From contig JACKCN010000002.1 of the NCBI GenBank assembly GCA_020634015.1, positions 603,177 to 667,176 on the forward strand: a DNA stretch of 64,000 nucleotides, given 5' to 3'. Made by a program: the position numbers and the translations under genes. Each line of letters starts with the position of its first letter. The stretch's first letter is position 1. Shown here piece after piece: positions 18,567-28,131 of the stretch. The notes under the pieces are model-generated. The model worked only from the letters and a program-made list of their open reading frames with translations. It was not told the DNA's origin and did not search any database. This stretch comes from Candidatus Delongbacteria bacterium (GTDB lineage Bacteria > CAIWAD01).

Positions 18567-21500
18567 ATGACCGCCATCCGTTCCTTCCTGAGTCCCGCTG
18601 CGCTGCTGTTGACCATGGGCCTGCCCCTGCTGACCTCCGCCTCGGGCGACGCTCTGGTCCCCTGGCGCGACCTGCCCCAGGCAAGCTGGCGCATGGATCT
18701 CAATCGCCAACCGCAGGCCGGCCCGGTCTGGCAGCAGTTTCTGGCCAGCAATCCCGGTTTCCGGATCATGGACTGGGACCGCCACAAGGCAGCCCCCCAC
18801 CGGGTGATCGGCGGCAAGCTGGCCCTGCCCGGCGGCCCTCCGACATCCGCCGAACAACTGGACCAGAGCCTGCGCACCTTCGTGGGCCAGAACCACGAGC
18901 TGCTGGCGGTGACGCCTGCCGAACTGGTCACCGAATCCATTTCGCTGCACGGCCAGGTGTGGTACGCCCACTATCATCAGCAGCTCCACGGTCTGCCCGT
19001 GGTGGGCAGCGAGGTCACCTTTCGCGTGTCCGCCGCGGGCAACCTGATGCTGCTGGGCAGCGATGCCTGGAGCGCGCTTGAACTTCGGCCCGCACACTTC
19101 GGCTCACAGGAGCTGGAAGCACGCCTGCGCGCCGCCTCCTCCCAACCGGTGCTGCTGAGCCTGGCCGATGAGGGCAGCTGGCTGGTGCCGATGGAGGATC
19201 CGGATGGTCGTTTTCGCGCGGCGGAACCGGCCCGGGTCTACGAACTGGCCAGCGAGGACGGGCTGCAGCGCGACCGGGTCTGGATCTCCGAGCACACGGG
19301 CGAGATCCTGCGGGCGCACTCACTGATCCGTCACCTGACCGTCAACGGCCAACTGCTCTGCGCGGTGGAACCCCAGGCTCCCGGTGATGCACTGGAAAAC
19401 TGGCCATTGGCCTGGGCCGAGCTGAGTGTCAATGGTGTGTCCACCACCACCGATGAGAACGGCGACTACAGCGTGGATGTACCGGGCACGGGGCCCTGGA
19501 CGGTGACCGGCCAGTATCGCGGTCTGTATGCCGACGTCAACCGCCAGGACGCGGCCGACACCCAGTGGAGCCTGAACCAGTCGGTCAATGGGGCCACCAT
19601 GGTGCTGAACCAGGGCCAGATCACCGAGCGCGATGCCTACATACATACGGGTGTCACGCACGACTTCATCAAGGACATGGACCAGATCTTCGACGGGCTG
19701 GATGAACCGCTGCCTGTCAACATCAACATCGGTCAGACCTGCAACGCCTTCTGGGACGGCAGTTCCATCAACTTCTTCATGGCGGGCAACAACTGCCCCA
19801 ACACGGCGCGGGTGGCCGGTGTGGTCTACCATGAATACGGACACGGCATCAACGATCGCCAGTACCGCCAGGCGGGCGCCCAGTGGGGCATGGAGAACGG
19901 CGCGATGCACGAGGGGCTGGCCGACGTCAACGCGATCTACATCCAGGACGAGAGCTATGTCTCACCGGGCTGGAACATCCGCAATCTGAACAACACCAAC
20001 AGCTATCCCTGGAACATCTCGGGCGAGGTGCACGCCGACGGCATGATCATTGGCGGAGCCATGTACGATCTGCGCCTGCTGCTGCCGCTGGACACGGTGC
20101 GCCCGCTGTATCACTACGCGCGCTGGGGCCGGCCCGACGACTCCGAGACCGGCCGGGCCTTCTTCGAGTACTTCCTGGAACTGCTGGTGGCCGACGATGA
20201 CAACGGCGACCTGAGTGACCTCTGCCCCCATTTCGACGAGATCGACCAGGCCTTCAACGAGCACGGCATCGGCAGCGTGCTGGCCTGGACCGTGACCCAG
20301 TTCACTCTCGAAGATCCCGTGCTGACCACCCCGCCCGAGCTGGATCACGGGCTGCTGTACACCATCGATACCCCCGAGTGGATCTCCGTGGAGCAACTGA
20401 TCCTGCACTGGCGGATCGCCCCCGATGGCCCCTTCGCGGATCTGCAGGCCACTCCCCTGAACCAGAGCCAGTGGCAGGTCAGTCTGCCCGCACAACCGGC
20501 GGGCACCTGGGTCGAGTACTGGGCCGAAGCCCTGAACGGAGCGAATGTGCCGTTGAGCTGTCCCACCGGTGCGCCCGAGACCCTGTATCGCCTCTACTTC
20601 GGACCGGCCAGCCTCCAGCTGGTGGATTTCGAGGCCGACGATGGCGAGGGCCAACCCGACACCCCCTGGCAATGGGGAGTGCCCGACAACGGGCCCAGCC
20701 AGGCTTTCAGCGGGCAACGCCTCTGGGGCACCAATCTCACCGGGGCGTACACCGACAATCTGGATGCCGGGCTGGTCTTTCCCACGCGCACCGTGTCGGG
20801 CAATGGCCCCGTGGGCCTGCGCTTCATGCACTGGCGCTCGATCGAAGCGGGCTGGGATGGCGGCACCGTGGAAGTGTCGATAAACAGCGGCCCCTGGCAG
20901 GTCGTGACACCCGCGGGCGGGTATGATTTCAGCACCCCCGACAACAGCGCGCGCCCCGGCACTCCCTGTTTCACGGGCAGCGTGGGCTGGGAGCAGGTCG
21001 GCATCGACCTGAGCCTCCTGGTGGGCGCGGGGGATCAGGTGGCCCTGCGCTTCAGTCTGATCACCGATACCTTCGTCACCGAGGCGGGTTGGTTCATCGA
21101 TGATCTGGAGTACATGGGCTTCACCGGGACCGGCGACTTCGTGCACACTCCCCTGCCGGACACGGAGAACGTCGCTCAGGAGAGCTTTGACGTGGTGGCC
21201 CGGTTGAATGCCCCGGTGGTTCCCGAGAGCGTCACGCTGGAATGGCGCTTCAACCAGGACGATGCGGTGACGGTGGCCATGAGCCCGGGCGAACTTCCCG
21301 GCGAATGGAACGCGACCATCCCCGGCCCGGGCGCCGAAGGTACCGTCTACTATCGCCTGCAGGCCAGCGGCCCCGACGGGTATCACAGCAGCGCTCCACC
21401 CTTCGAAGGTGAGTGGTACTCCTTCTCGCTGGGCGAAGACCGCGAGCTGCCCACGGTGGCCTGGCGCAGGTATCCGGTGAACACGGTCTTCGAACGTGCC

Positions 21501-22499
21501 ACCTGGCAGCTTGAGGCACTGGCCCAGGACAATCTGGGAGTGGCCACCGTCCAGCTCTTCAGCCGTCCCAGTGGGGGCGAGTGGCAGGCGGACGTGTTCC
21601 TCGAGCCCGCGGAAGACGGGCTCTGGCGGACAGAAGTCGAAATCTTCGACGGATTCGGTGTCCATGAATACAAGCTGGTGGCCACCGATGCGGGCTCCCT
21701 GGCCAATACCGCCGATACCCCGGTGGTCGAAGCCACCTTCGGGGCGGCGATCGAGGACGGATTCGAAGACCCCGCCCTGCCGCTCTGGTTCGCCGAAGGA
21801 GCCTGGACGACCAATGCCCAGATCCATCACGGGGGAGAGGCCAGCCTGTCTTACGGAGTGCCGGGGCAGTTGCCCCTGGACGCGGATGCCGCGCTGACCT
21901 TCGTGCAGTGTCTGGACCTTGGAATGTGCGACGCAGGCAGTGGAGTGCTGCGGTTCTGGCGTCTGCACAATCTCGAGACCGGTGACGATCGACTCTGCCT
22001 TGATGTGCGGGAGGACGGGGGTGAGTGGTCGGAACGGGACAGCTGGACCGGGCAGTCCAACGGCTGGCAATTCACCGAGGTGGATCTGGGAGGCTGCATC
22101 TGGGGCTGTGTGGAACTTCGCTTCAGGGCTTCTCTGGATGGCGACAACGACCCAACCCAGAGCAGCATCCTGCTGATTGACGATCTGCGCATCGAGTACG
22201 CGGCCACCGCCGTCGATCCCGCACGCGAAGGCCCCGAAACCTTCGGCATCACGGGCGCCTGGCCCAACCCCTTCAATCCCAGTACCCGGGTGGCCTTCAG
22301 AATGCCGCTCTCCGGCGCGGCGCGGCTTGAGCTGTACAATCTGCAGGGCCAGTTGCTGCGTGTGTTGCACAATGGCCCGCTGCCCGCCGGCGAGCACACG
22401 CTGATGCTGGATGGCAGTGGGCTGGCCTCGGGCCTCTACCTGCTGCGCCTTGAGAGCCAGGGCCGCCAGGACACGCGCAAAGTGATGCTGGTCAAGTAA
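18567..22499 (+). CDS. Secreted M36/thermolysin-like metalloprotease with T9SS-type C-terminal domain
   Basis: This is a 1310-residue multidomain exoprotease. After a signal peptide (SFLSPAALLLTMGLPLLTSASG) comes an FTP/PepSY-like inhibitory propeptide (~90-190, FVGQNHELLAVTP). The zinc site HEYGH lies at 422-426, with the likely third ligand E449 in HEGLADV; this resembles fungalysin-type M36 peptidases more than classic M4. Several beta-sandwich domains follow, two of them jelly-roll-like. The tail is a FlgD-like sorting domain from WPNPFNP. The start is set at an ATG preceded by ACGAGG; the open frame upstream lacks a signal. It begins a tight run of secreted-protein genes (30- and 27-nt gaps), suggesting an operon for polymer or phosphate scavenging. 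Confidence 0.85.
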   Translation: MTAIRSFLSPAALLLTMGLPLLTSASGDALVPWRDLPQASWRMDLNRQPQAGPVWQQFLASNPGFRIMDWDRHKAAPHRVIGGKLALPGGPPTSAEQLDQSLRTFVGQNHELLAVTPAELVTESISLHGQVWYAHYHQQLHGLPVVGSEVTFRVSAAGNLMLLGSDAWSALELRPAHFGSQELEARLRAASSQPVLLSLADEGSWLVPMEDPDGRFRAAEPARVYELASEDGLQRDRVWISEHTGEILRAHSLIRHLTVNGQLLCAVEPQAPGDALENWPLAWAELSVNGVSTTTDENGDYSVDVPGTGPWTVTGQYRGLYADVNRQDAADTQWSLNQSVNGATMVLNQGQITERDAYIHTGVTHDFIKDMDQIFDGLDEPLPVNINIGQTCNAFWDGSSINFFMAGNNCPNTARVAGVVYHEYGHGINDRQYRQAGAQWGMENGAMHEGLADVNAIYIQDESYVSPGWNIRNLNNTNSYPWNISGEVHADGMIIGGAMYDLRLLLPLDTVRPLYHYARWGRPDDSETGRAFFEYFLELLVADDDNGDLSDLCPHFDEIDQAFNEHGIGSVLAWTVTQFTLEDPVLTTPPELDHGLLYTIDTPEWISVEQLILHWRIAPDGPFADLQATPLNQSQWQVSLPAQPAGTWVEYWAEALNGANVPLSCPTGAPETLYRLYFGPASLQLVDFEADDGEGQPDTPWQWGVPDNGPSQAFSGQRLWGTNLTGAYTDNLDAGLVFPTRTVSGNGPVGLRFMHWRSIEAGWDGGTVEVSINSGPWQVVTPAGGYDFSTPDNSARPGTPCFTGSVGWEQVGIDLSLLVGAGDQVALRFSLITDTFVTEAGWFIDDLEYMGFTGTGDFVHTPLPDTENVAQESFDVVARLNAPVVPESVTLEWRFNQDDAVTVAMSPGELPGEWNATIPGPGAEGTVYYRLQASGPDGYHSSAPPFEGEWYSFSLGEDRELPTVAWRRYPVNTVFERATWQLEALAQDNLGVATVQLFSRPSGGEWQADVFLEPAEDGLWRTEVEIFDGFGVHEYKLVATDAGSLANTADTPVVEATFGAAIEDGFEDPALPLWFAEGAWTTNAQIHHGGEASLSYGVPGQLPLDADAALTFVQCLDLGMCDAGSGVLRFWRLHNLETGDDRLCLDVREDGGEWSERDSWTGQSNGWQFTEVDLGGCIWGCVELRFRASLDGDNDPTQSSILLIDDLRIEYAATAVDPAREGPETFGITGAWPNPFNPSTRVAFRMPLSGAARLELYNLQGQLLRVLHNGPLPAGEHTLMLDGSGLASGLYLLRLESQGRQDTRKVMLVK

Positions 22500-22529
22500 C
22501 TCAGTCAATTCCTGTTCCACGGAGAGTGC

Positions 22530-25190
22530 ATGCGAGCGAGTCGAATCACGGCGGGACTGACGGTGGTCGCGTTGCTGGCCGGGCTGGGTCTGTATCGATA
22601 CACGGTGGAAGGGACGGACACGACGGTCCGCCGTCCGCAGCCCACCGAAACCTCGCTGCGGCAACGCAGCCATGCGCTGGGTGGCGCCGACCGCGCTCGT
22701 CTGCGCGAAGAACGCCGCGAGTACAAGGCGGAGCGCAAGGCCTGGATCGACAGTCTGCACCGCGCGGCCCCGGGCACCGACTGGCGGACCCGGGACAGAG
22801 TCAACCGGTTGCGCCTGCAGGATGAACGCCTGAACCGTGTGCGCCTCGAGGGTGTGCAGGCACTGGACCGACCTGTGCCGCTGCGGGATGGCCAGCGCGA
22901 GGTGGAAGGCAGCTGGACCGAACGGGGCAGCTCCAACCAGGCCGGCCGCATCCGTTGCGCCATGCTGGTGGACAGCACGGTCTGGGCGGCTTCCGATGGT
23001 GGCATCGTCTGGACGGGGCCGCTGGATGGCTCGAACTGGGTGTCCCTCAACGACTGGCTGGTCATGCCCGACATCGTCAGCATCGGGCGGCGGGCGGCCC
23101 GCGAGGCCCGTCCGGCCAGGCTCTGGGTGGCGCACAGCGGGGGCAGACTGTTCGACTTTTCCGACGACGAAGGTCAGCTCTGGCAACACGCACAGGGCCT
23201 GGACGACCCCGAGGACTGGGGGGGCTGCATCCGCGCCGAGGCGCTGGACGCCGCGTCCGACACCCTGCTGCTGCTCGCGCGGGAGTGGGACTACACCAAC
23301 TGGGTCAGCCGCGCCTCCCTGTACACCAGCCGCAATGGCGGGGTGAACTTCCTGCGGGCGCACGACTGCAGCTGCGAACCCCAGCTTGCCGACATCTGGT
23401 CCGCCGGGGACGGCAGCGGCGGATTCCTGCTCGAGAACCTGCAATGCTGGGCCATCGCACCCAGTGGTGAACTGACCGCCCTGGGCCAGCTGCCCCAGAA
23501 TCACAGCCCGTCGGCCGTGGGTCGGACTCACCTGCGTGGGCGTCACACGGCCCAGGGGGTGGAACTCTTCGCCGCGCTGTCGCTGGGCAATGCGAGCATT
23601 CTCTACCACAGCACCGACGGGGGCCAGAGCTGGAGCCAGAGCGGCAACGCGCCCACCGGGACCTTCATGATCAACAGTTTCGGCATCAGCGCGCTGGAAG
23701 GCGGGCCGATCTGGATCGGTGGCGTGGATGCCTACCGCAGCGAGGACGCGGGCGCCAACTGGACCCGTCCCAACATCTGGTGGCAGTATTACGACGACCC
23801 CGATAATTTCCTGCACGCCGACATTCCGGGCCTCCAGGCCGTGCCCGCGCCCGCCGGGGCCGACTGGGCCGAAGGTGTGTTCATCAGCACGGACGGCGGC
23901 CTGTATCTCAGCACTGACGGTCTGCAGAGCGTGAAGAACCTGTCCCTCCGGGGGCTGAATGTCAGCCAGTACTACGGCAGTTACAGCCACCACCAGTTCC
24001 CGGACATCGTCTACGCGGGCGCCCAGGATCAGGGTTTCCAGCGCAGCACGGGGGACCAGGGCGGGCTGATCGCCTTTGACCAGCTGATCAGCGGCGACTA
24101 CGCCCAGTTGGTGTCCGGCGATGGCGGCAACAGCCTCTGGTGCGTCTACCCCGGTTTCGTGATGCATTATCCCGAGGCCACCGCCAGCGAGCAGGCGCTC
24201 TTCTGGGACTTCACCACCAGCGGCCACTACTGGCTGCCGCCCCTGATGGCCGATCCCCTTGACCCGACCGTGGTCTGGATGGCCGGCGGCGGCGAGAACG
24301 GCGGCACCCACCTCCAGCGCATCCAGCGGGTGGGCAATTCCCTGCAGCACAGCGAGCATCCCTGGAACTTCGCCAACGGCAATGGCGGTGCGCTGTCGGC
24401 CATGGCCTGTGCGCCCGACGACCCCCAGCGCTGGTACGCCATGACCGGCCAGGGCCGGTTCTTCAGCAGCGCGGACGCGGGCGACAGCTGGACCCAGAGC
24501 GCGGGCTTCGATGGCCCGGATGCCCACTACTTCCACGGCAACGACATTGCCGTGTCACCCAGCGAACCGGGCCGGCTCTGGGTCTGCGGCAGCGGTTACG
24601 ACAACCCGCCCGTGTACACCAGTGCCGACTTCGGCGCCAGTTTCCAGCCCATGGACGCCGGCCTGCCCGGCACGCTGGTCTACGCGCTGGCGGTCAGTGA
24701 CGATGGTCAATGGCTTTTCGCCGCCAGCGAACTGGGCCCCTGGGTCTGGGACGCCGCCGAGCAGAGCTGGCAGAGCATCGCCGGACTGGCCGCTCCCGAC
24801 CAGGTCTACTGGAACGTGGAGTGGATCGAAAGCCGCCAGACCGCACGCTTCGTGACCTACGGTCGCGGCATCTGGGACTTCGAGCTCACCCATTCCACAT
24901 CCGTGGATGACAGAATGCCCGAGCAGCCGGCGAGCTATCAGCTGAGCGCGGGTCCCAATCCCTTCAACCCGGACACGCGCATCCGCTATCGGCTCGAAGC
25001 CCCGGGCATCGTCCAGCTGGAGTTGTACAACCTGGCGGGCCAGCGAGTGCGGATTCTCGAGCAGGGCATGCGCCAGGCTGGAGAGCACAGCCTGCTGCTG
25101 AACGGATCGACGCTGGCGTCGGGCAGTTACCTGCTGACGCTGGAGGGTCCGCAGGGGCGGCAGACCACGCGAGTGACCTTGCTGAAGTAG
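22530..25190 (+). CDS. Secreted Vps10/BNR-like beta-propeller protein with T9SS-type C-terminal domain
   Basis: This 886-residue protein has an N-terminal hydrophobic anchor or signal (TAGLTVVALLAGLGLYRY) followed by an Arg/Glu-rich helical segment (~45-120). The bulk consists of Asp-box repeats such as YHSTDGGQSWSQSG, YRSEDAGANWTRPN and FFSSADAGDSWTQSAG, the hallmark of sortilin/Vps10-type or glycosidase-like propellers. The last ~85 residues form the FlgD-like export domain beginning at GPNPFNP. Many homologues of this architecture are surface proteins of unknown function. The gene follows the protease by 30 nt and shares its export signal, so co-expression is likely. Confidence 0.8.
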   Translation: MRASRITAGLTVVALLAGLGLYRYTVEGTDTTVRRPQPTETSLRQRSHALGGADRARLREERREYKAERKAWIDSLHRAAPGTDWRTRDRVNRLRLQDERLNRVRLEGVQALDRPVPLRDGQREVEGSWTERGSSNQAGRIRCAMLVDSTVWAASDGGIVWTGPLDGSNWVSLNDWLVMPDIVSIGRRAAREARPARLWVAHSGGRLFDFSDDEGQLWQHAQGLDDPEDWGGCIRAEALDAASDTLLLLAREWDYTNWVSRASLYTSRNGGVNFLRAHDCSCEPQLADIWSAGDGSGGFLLENLQCWAIAPSGELTALGQLPQNHSPSAVGRTHLRGRHTAQGVELFAALSLGNASILYHSTDGGQSWSQSGNAPTGTFMINSFGISALEGGPIWIGGVDAYRSEDAGANWTRPNIWWQYYDDPDNFLHADIPGLQAVPAPAGADWAEGVFISTDGGLYLSTDGLQSVKNLSLRGLNVSQYYGSYSHHQFPDIVYAGAQDQGFQRSTGDQGGLIAFDQLISGDYAQLVSGDGGNSLWCVYPGFVMHYPEATASEQALFWDFTTSGHYWLPPLMADPLDPTVVWMAGGGENGGTHLQRIQRVGNSLQHSEHPWNFANGNGGALSAMACAPDDPQRWYAMTGQGRFFSSADAGDSWTQSAGFDGPDAHYFHGNDIAVSPSEPGRLWVCGSGYDNPPVYTSADFGASFQPMDAGLPGTLVYALAVSDDGQWLFAASELGPWVWDAAEQSWQSIAGLAAPDQVYWNVEWIESRQTARFVTYGRGIWDFELTHSTSVDDRMPEQPASYQLSAGPNPFNPDTRIRYRLEAPGIVQLELYNLAGQRVRILEQGMRQAGEHSLLLNGSTLASGSYLLTLEGPQGRQTTRVTLLK

Positions 25191-25217
25191 GACCCTGCGA
25201 ACGATAGGGAGAAAGCC

Positions 25218-25631
25218 ATGCGTGCACGCGGACTCTGGCTGCTGTGGTGTGTCCTGCTGCCCCTGAACCTGTGGGCGCTGGATCTGGCCACCAGCATGGG
25301 CCAGGAGGACTTCACCCGCTGCGGCCTGCAGAAACTGGACAGCGCCGAGTTGCAGGCACTGGAAACCTGGATCACGGACCATACGCGGCCGGACTCAACC
25401 CAGGTCCCGCAGGAAACGACGCTCCTGTCCAACCACTCGGTGAATCTGGGGCAGGCCCCCTTCGACCAGGCGGGTCCGCTGGTCTGCTTCAGTTCCCGCA
25501 ACCGCAAGTATCACTGTCCCGACTGCCGCTGGGCCTGGCCCGACAAAGCGGAAACGGAACTCATCACCCGGCTGGAGGCCGTCCGCAAGGGGGGCGCCCC
25601 GTGTTTCACCTGCAATGGCCGCTGTGAATGA
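25218..25631 (+). CDS. Small secreted Cys-rich protein of unknown function
   Basis: This 137-residue protein has a signal peptide (MRARGLWLLWCVLLPLNLWA). The mature N-terminus FTRCGLQKLDSAELQALETWI is a recurring motif in exported proteins of environmental bacteria. The C-terminal half carries paired cysteines, YHCPDCRW and CFTCNGRC, with spacing suitable for a metal site or disulfides but no histidine following (not heme). It sits between the Vps10-like gene and alkaline phosphatase, 27 nt after the former, with a good AGGGAGAAAG ribosome-binding site. No family name can be given with confidence. Confidence 0.65.
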   Translation: MRARGLWLLWCVLLPLNLWALDLATSMGQEDFTRCGLQKLDSAELQALETWITDHTRPDSTQVPQETTLLSNHSVNLGQAPFDQAGPLVCFSSRNRKYHCPDCRWAWPDKAETELITRLEAVRKGGAPCFTCNGRCE

Positions 25632-25684
25632 CAGCGCCCCCGAAGACTCAATGCACCCTGTTCGACTTGCCCGGAGGATGGACC

Positions 25685-26737
25685 ATGATCGCCAGACTGC
25701 TGCCCCTGCTTCTGCTTGCGCTGAGCCTCCGCGCCGGTGCGGCCCCGACCCGGGTGATCCTGATGATCGGCGACGGCATGGGCGTGGGCCAGCTGACCGC
25801 CACCCGCGAAGCCCATCCCGGGCTGAACATGGAACGTTTGCGCAGCGGAGGCCTGGTCTTCACCGAGGCCGCCGACCAGCGCGTCACCGACAGTGCGGCC
25901 GCCGCCACCGCCCTGGCCACGGGCGTGTCCACCAACAATGGCGTGATCGGTCTCTCGCCCGCGGGCGACACCCTGCGCACGGTGCTGGAACTGGCCGCCG
26001 CACGGGGCATGGCCACCGGGCTGGTGGTGACCTGCCGGGTGACGCACGCCACCCCGGCCTCATTCGCCGCGCATGTGCTCAAGCGCGACATGGAGGACGC
26101 CATCGCGGCCCAGTTGGCCCTGGCCCCGCTGGACGTGCTCTTCGGCTATGGCTGGGGCCAGTTCGTGCCCAGTGGAGAACAGGGCTCGCGTCGCCATGAC
26201 GACGTGGATCTGCGCCCCACGCTGCGCCAGCGCTTCCGCAGTCTGGCCTTCAGCCCGGCGGAGTACACGGCCGCCCGCTGGCAGCGCCCGGCCCTGGCCC
26301 TGCTGGCCGCCGACCACGGCGGCCCCGCCGCGGAGCGCGAGATCAGTCTGGCGCGCATGACCCAGGACGCGCTGGCCCTGCTGTCTCTCAGCGACGGCTT
26401 CTTCCTGATGGTGGAAGGCAGCCAGATCGACTGGAGCGGACACGGCAACGATTTTCAAGGCGTGATCAACGAAACCCTCGACTTCGACGCCGCCGTTGGT
26501 GTGGCCCTGGACTTCGCCATCGCCGACGGCCACACCCTGCTGGTGGTCACGGCGGATCACGAAACGGGTGGACTTTCCCTGCCCGAGTCAGGTCCCGGCT
26601 GGGGAGCCACGCATCACACGTCCGCCGCCGTGCCGCTGCTGGCCTGGGGCCCCGGCTCCGAGAACTTCTCCGGCCTGATGCCCAACCACGCCCTCGGCGC
26701 CGCCCTGATTCAGGCAGTCAGTGCGTCCACTCCCTGA
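25685..26737 (+). CDS. Alkaline phosphatase (PhoA superfamily)
   Basis: This is a 350-residue exported enzyme with a signal peptide (MIARLLPLLLLALSLRAGA). Motifs in order: IGDGMG (metal 2 Asp), VTDSAAAATALATG with the nucleophile Ser near residue 70, VTHATPASF, EGSQIDWSGHGND (metal ligands), TADHETGG and the terminal HTSAAVPLLAWG histidine. All metal and nucleophile positions appear intact, so an active periplasmic or secreted phosphomonoesterase is expected. Start chosen at ATG 25685, preceded by GGAGGATGG. An upstream in-frame ATG at 25628 overlaps the previous stop but gives an implausible leader before the signal peptide. It is the last gene of the secreted-protein cluster; no Pho-box was recognised. 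Confidence 0.92.
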   Translation: MIARLLPLLLLALSLRAGAAPTRVILMIGDGMGVGQLTATREAHPGLNMERLRSGGLVFTEAADQRVTDSAAAATALATGVSTNNGVIGLSPAGDTLRTVLELAAARGMATGLVVTCRVTHATPASFAAHVLKRDMEDAIAAQLALAPLDVLFGYGWGQFVPSGEQGSRRHDDVDLRPTLRQRFRSLAFSPAEYTAARWQRPALALLAADHGGPAAEREISLARMTQDALALLSLSDGFFLMVEGSQIDWSGHGNDFQGVINETLDFDAAVGVALDFAIADGHTLLVVTADHETGGLSLPESGPGWGATHHTSAAVPLLAWGPGSENFSGLMPNHALGAALIQAVSASTP

Positions 26738-26845
26738 CCCTTGTGCCGATCCGAACGCACGACGCCACGACAGGACGACGCAACATCCAGTCGGGCCCGC
26801 TGAAGCTCGTTACCCGACCCGCTTTCACATACTGTCCGCGTGATC

Positions 26846-26873
26846 GGGTCGCCCGGAATGGGTCGCCCGGAAT
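26846..26873. repeat. Two tandem copies of a 14-bp unit
   Basis: GGGTCGCCCGGAAT occurs twice head to tail in the intergenic region after the alkaline phosphatase gene. It is probably slippage-prone DNA; no promoter or hairpin function was seen. Confidence 0.8.
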
Positions 26874-26973
26874 GGTAAGACACACTTCTATGCTTATGGC
26901 CCACTTCTCAATCGTTCCCCTCGCATCACGCCACGACTGATGGATCAAACCAACCCATGAACAGGCCCCCGCA

Positions 26974-27348
26974 ATGATCCCCATCACCTTCCTCGACGCC
27001 GTGCACGCAAGCAATCTGACCGGTGTCCGTGCCGGCCCTCCCGTGCGGGACTTTCTTGAGATCTGGGTCGTGGTGGTGCAGGGTCGCCTGTTCGCGCGCT
27101 CCTGGGGATTGGCAGAACGGAGTTGGTATACGCTCTTCCTGGCTGGCGAGCCGGGTGTGCTGAGCAGCGGGGGGCAGGAAGTTGCGGTGCGCGGGATCAT
27201 TCCTCCGGATCTGGAGGCGATGTCCGCGGCCATCAGCGCCGAGTATCTGCGCAAGTACGACCAGGGTGCGAATTCCAGCTACGCCCGGGAAATCGTCGCG
27301 GATGTGCATGTGGCACGCACCATGGAATTCATTTCCGCGGACTCCTGA
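26974..27348 (+). CDS. DUF2255 family protein
   Basis: This 124-residue soluble protein has the length and pattern typical of DUF2255: an early IWVVVVQGRLFARSWG segment, WYTLFLAG, then a basic-acidic C-terminus. Family members have a split-barrel-like fold resembling flavin/F420 reductases, but no activity is established. The ribosome-binding site is weak. It stands alone between the alkaline phosphatase gene and a GNAT gene, within a patch of short accessory genes with lower GC than the flanks. Confidence 0.75.
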   Translation: MIPITFLDAVHASNLTGVRAGPPVRDFLEIWVVVVQGRLFARSWGLAERSWYTLFLAGEPGVLSSGGQEVAVRGIIPPDLEAMSAAISAEYLRKYDQGANSSYAREIVADVHVARTMEFISADS

Positions 27349-27405
27349 TGCTCCGCGCATGGATGGATCACTGACAAGTCCGAATCCCTTTGCCAGGAAC
27401 AGACC

Positions 27406-27948
27406 ATGGAATCAGGAAACCTCATCCTGCGGCCCCTGTGTCTTGAGGATGAAGCATCATTCCTCGATGCGATCGCTGCGTTCCGGAATGACACACCGCC
27501 CTTTTCGTTCGCATCCCATCATGACGCAACCAGGGATTTTCAACACCATCTCCGATTGCTGGAGGACTGGAGCCAGGGCAGGTCATTGCCCGCTGGGTGG
27601 GTGCCCAATTCGTTTCTGGTGGGTGTGGTGGACGGGCGCATCGTCGGGCGGATCTCCATTCGACACCACGTGAACGACAGTCTGGAGCGAGTGGGAGGGC
27701 ACATTGGTTACGCTGTGATTCCCGATTGCCGTCGGCGGGGCCATGCTCGCGCGATGCTGAGGCAGTCCCTGCCGATCTGTGCCGGACTGGGTCTGAAGCG
27801 TATCCTGCTGACCTGCGATGAGGACAACCTGGCCTCTTGCCGGGTGATCGAGAGGTGCGGCGGGGTATTCGCGGGCTTGTGCGACGAACCCGAAACGACA
27901 TTGCAGAAACGGCGCTACTGGATCGAGCTTGAGTCTGCCGGGGCGTGA
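27406..27948 (+). CDS. GNAT family N-acetyltransferase
   Basis: This 180-residue protein has the GNAT fold: N-terminal NLILRPLCLEDEASFL, the central strand NSFLVGVVDGRIVGRISIR, and the acetyl-CoA loop IPDCRRRGHARAML (R-x-x-G-x-A type). The late segment ILLTCDEDNLASCRVIERCGG is also typical. Substrate unknown. Many such single-domain GNATs in small-gene neighbourhoods act on antibiotics, proteins or small amines. A purine stretch (CCAGGAAC) upstream of the ATG serves as a ribosome-binding site. Confidence 0.85.
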   Translation: MESGNLILRPLCLEDEASFLDAIAAFRNDTPPFSFASHHDATRDFQHHLRLLEDWSQGRSLPAGWVPNSFLVGVVDGRIVGRISIRHHVNDSLERVGGHIGYAVIPDCRRRGHARAMLRQSLPICAGLGLKRILLTCDEDNLASCRVIERCGGVFAGLCDEPETTLQKRRYWIELESAGA

Positions 27949-28050
27949 AAGCTGCCCATCCGGCACCCTTGGACATTCGCGTCCGTTGATTTCCCCGCTG
28001 AGCCGCCCGCTGACCGCACGAGCCGATATGTTCGCGCCAGCGCAATAGTG

Positions 28051-28082
28051 TTTCGATCCGTGCCGCCATTGGTCTATTTTGG
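28051..28082 (+). promoter_or_regulatory. Candidate FCB-type promoter (-33/-7)
   Basis: TTTC (28051-28054) and TATTTTGG (28075-28082) are separated by 20 nt, close to the Bacteroidota TTTG/TAnnTTTG arrangement. It lies 50 nt upstream of the lipoprotein start. Confidence 0.4.
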
Positions 28083-28131
28083 CCGCTGTTCTCGCCCCAT
28101 CCTGAATTCAAGCTTCAAGGCGGAGACGCTC

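Noticed and set aside
19962..24536. A 1524-codon open frame on the minus strand
   Set aside because: It lies fully antisense to the M36 protease and Vps10-like genes. Its residue content (His, Gln, Gly and Ala rich, low in Lys and Phe) is typical of the shadow frame of GC-rich genes, and it has no domains.
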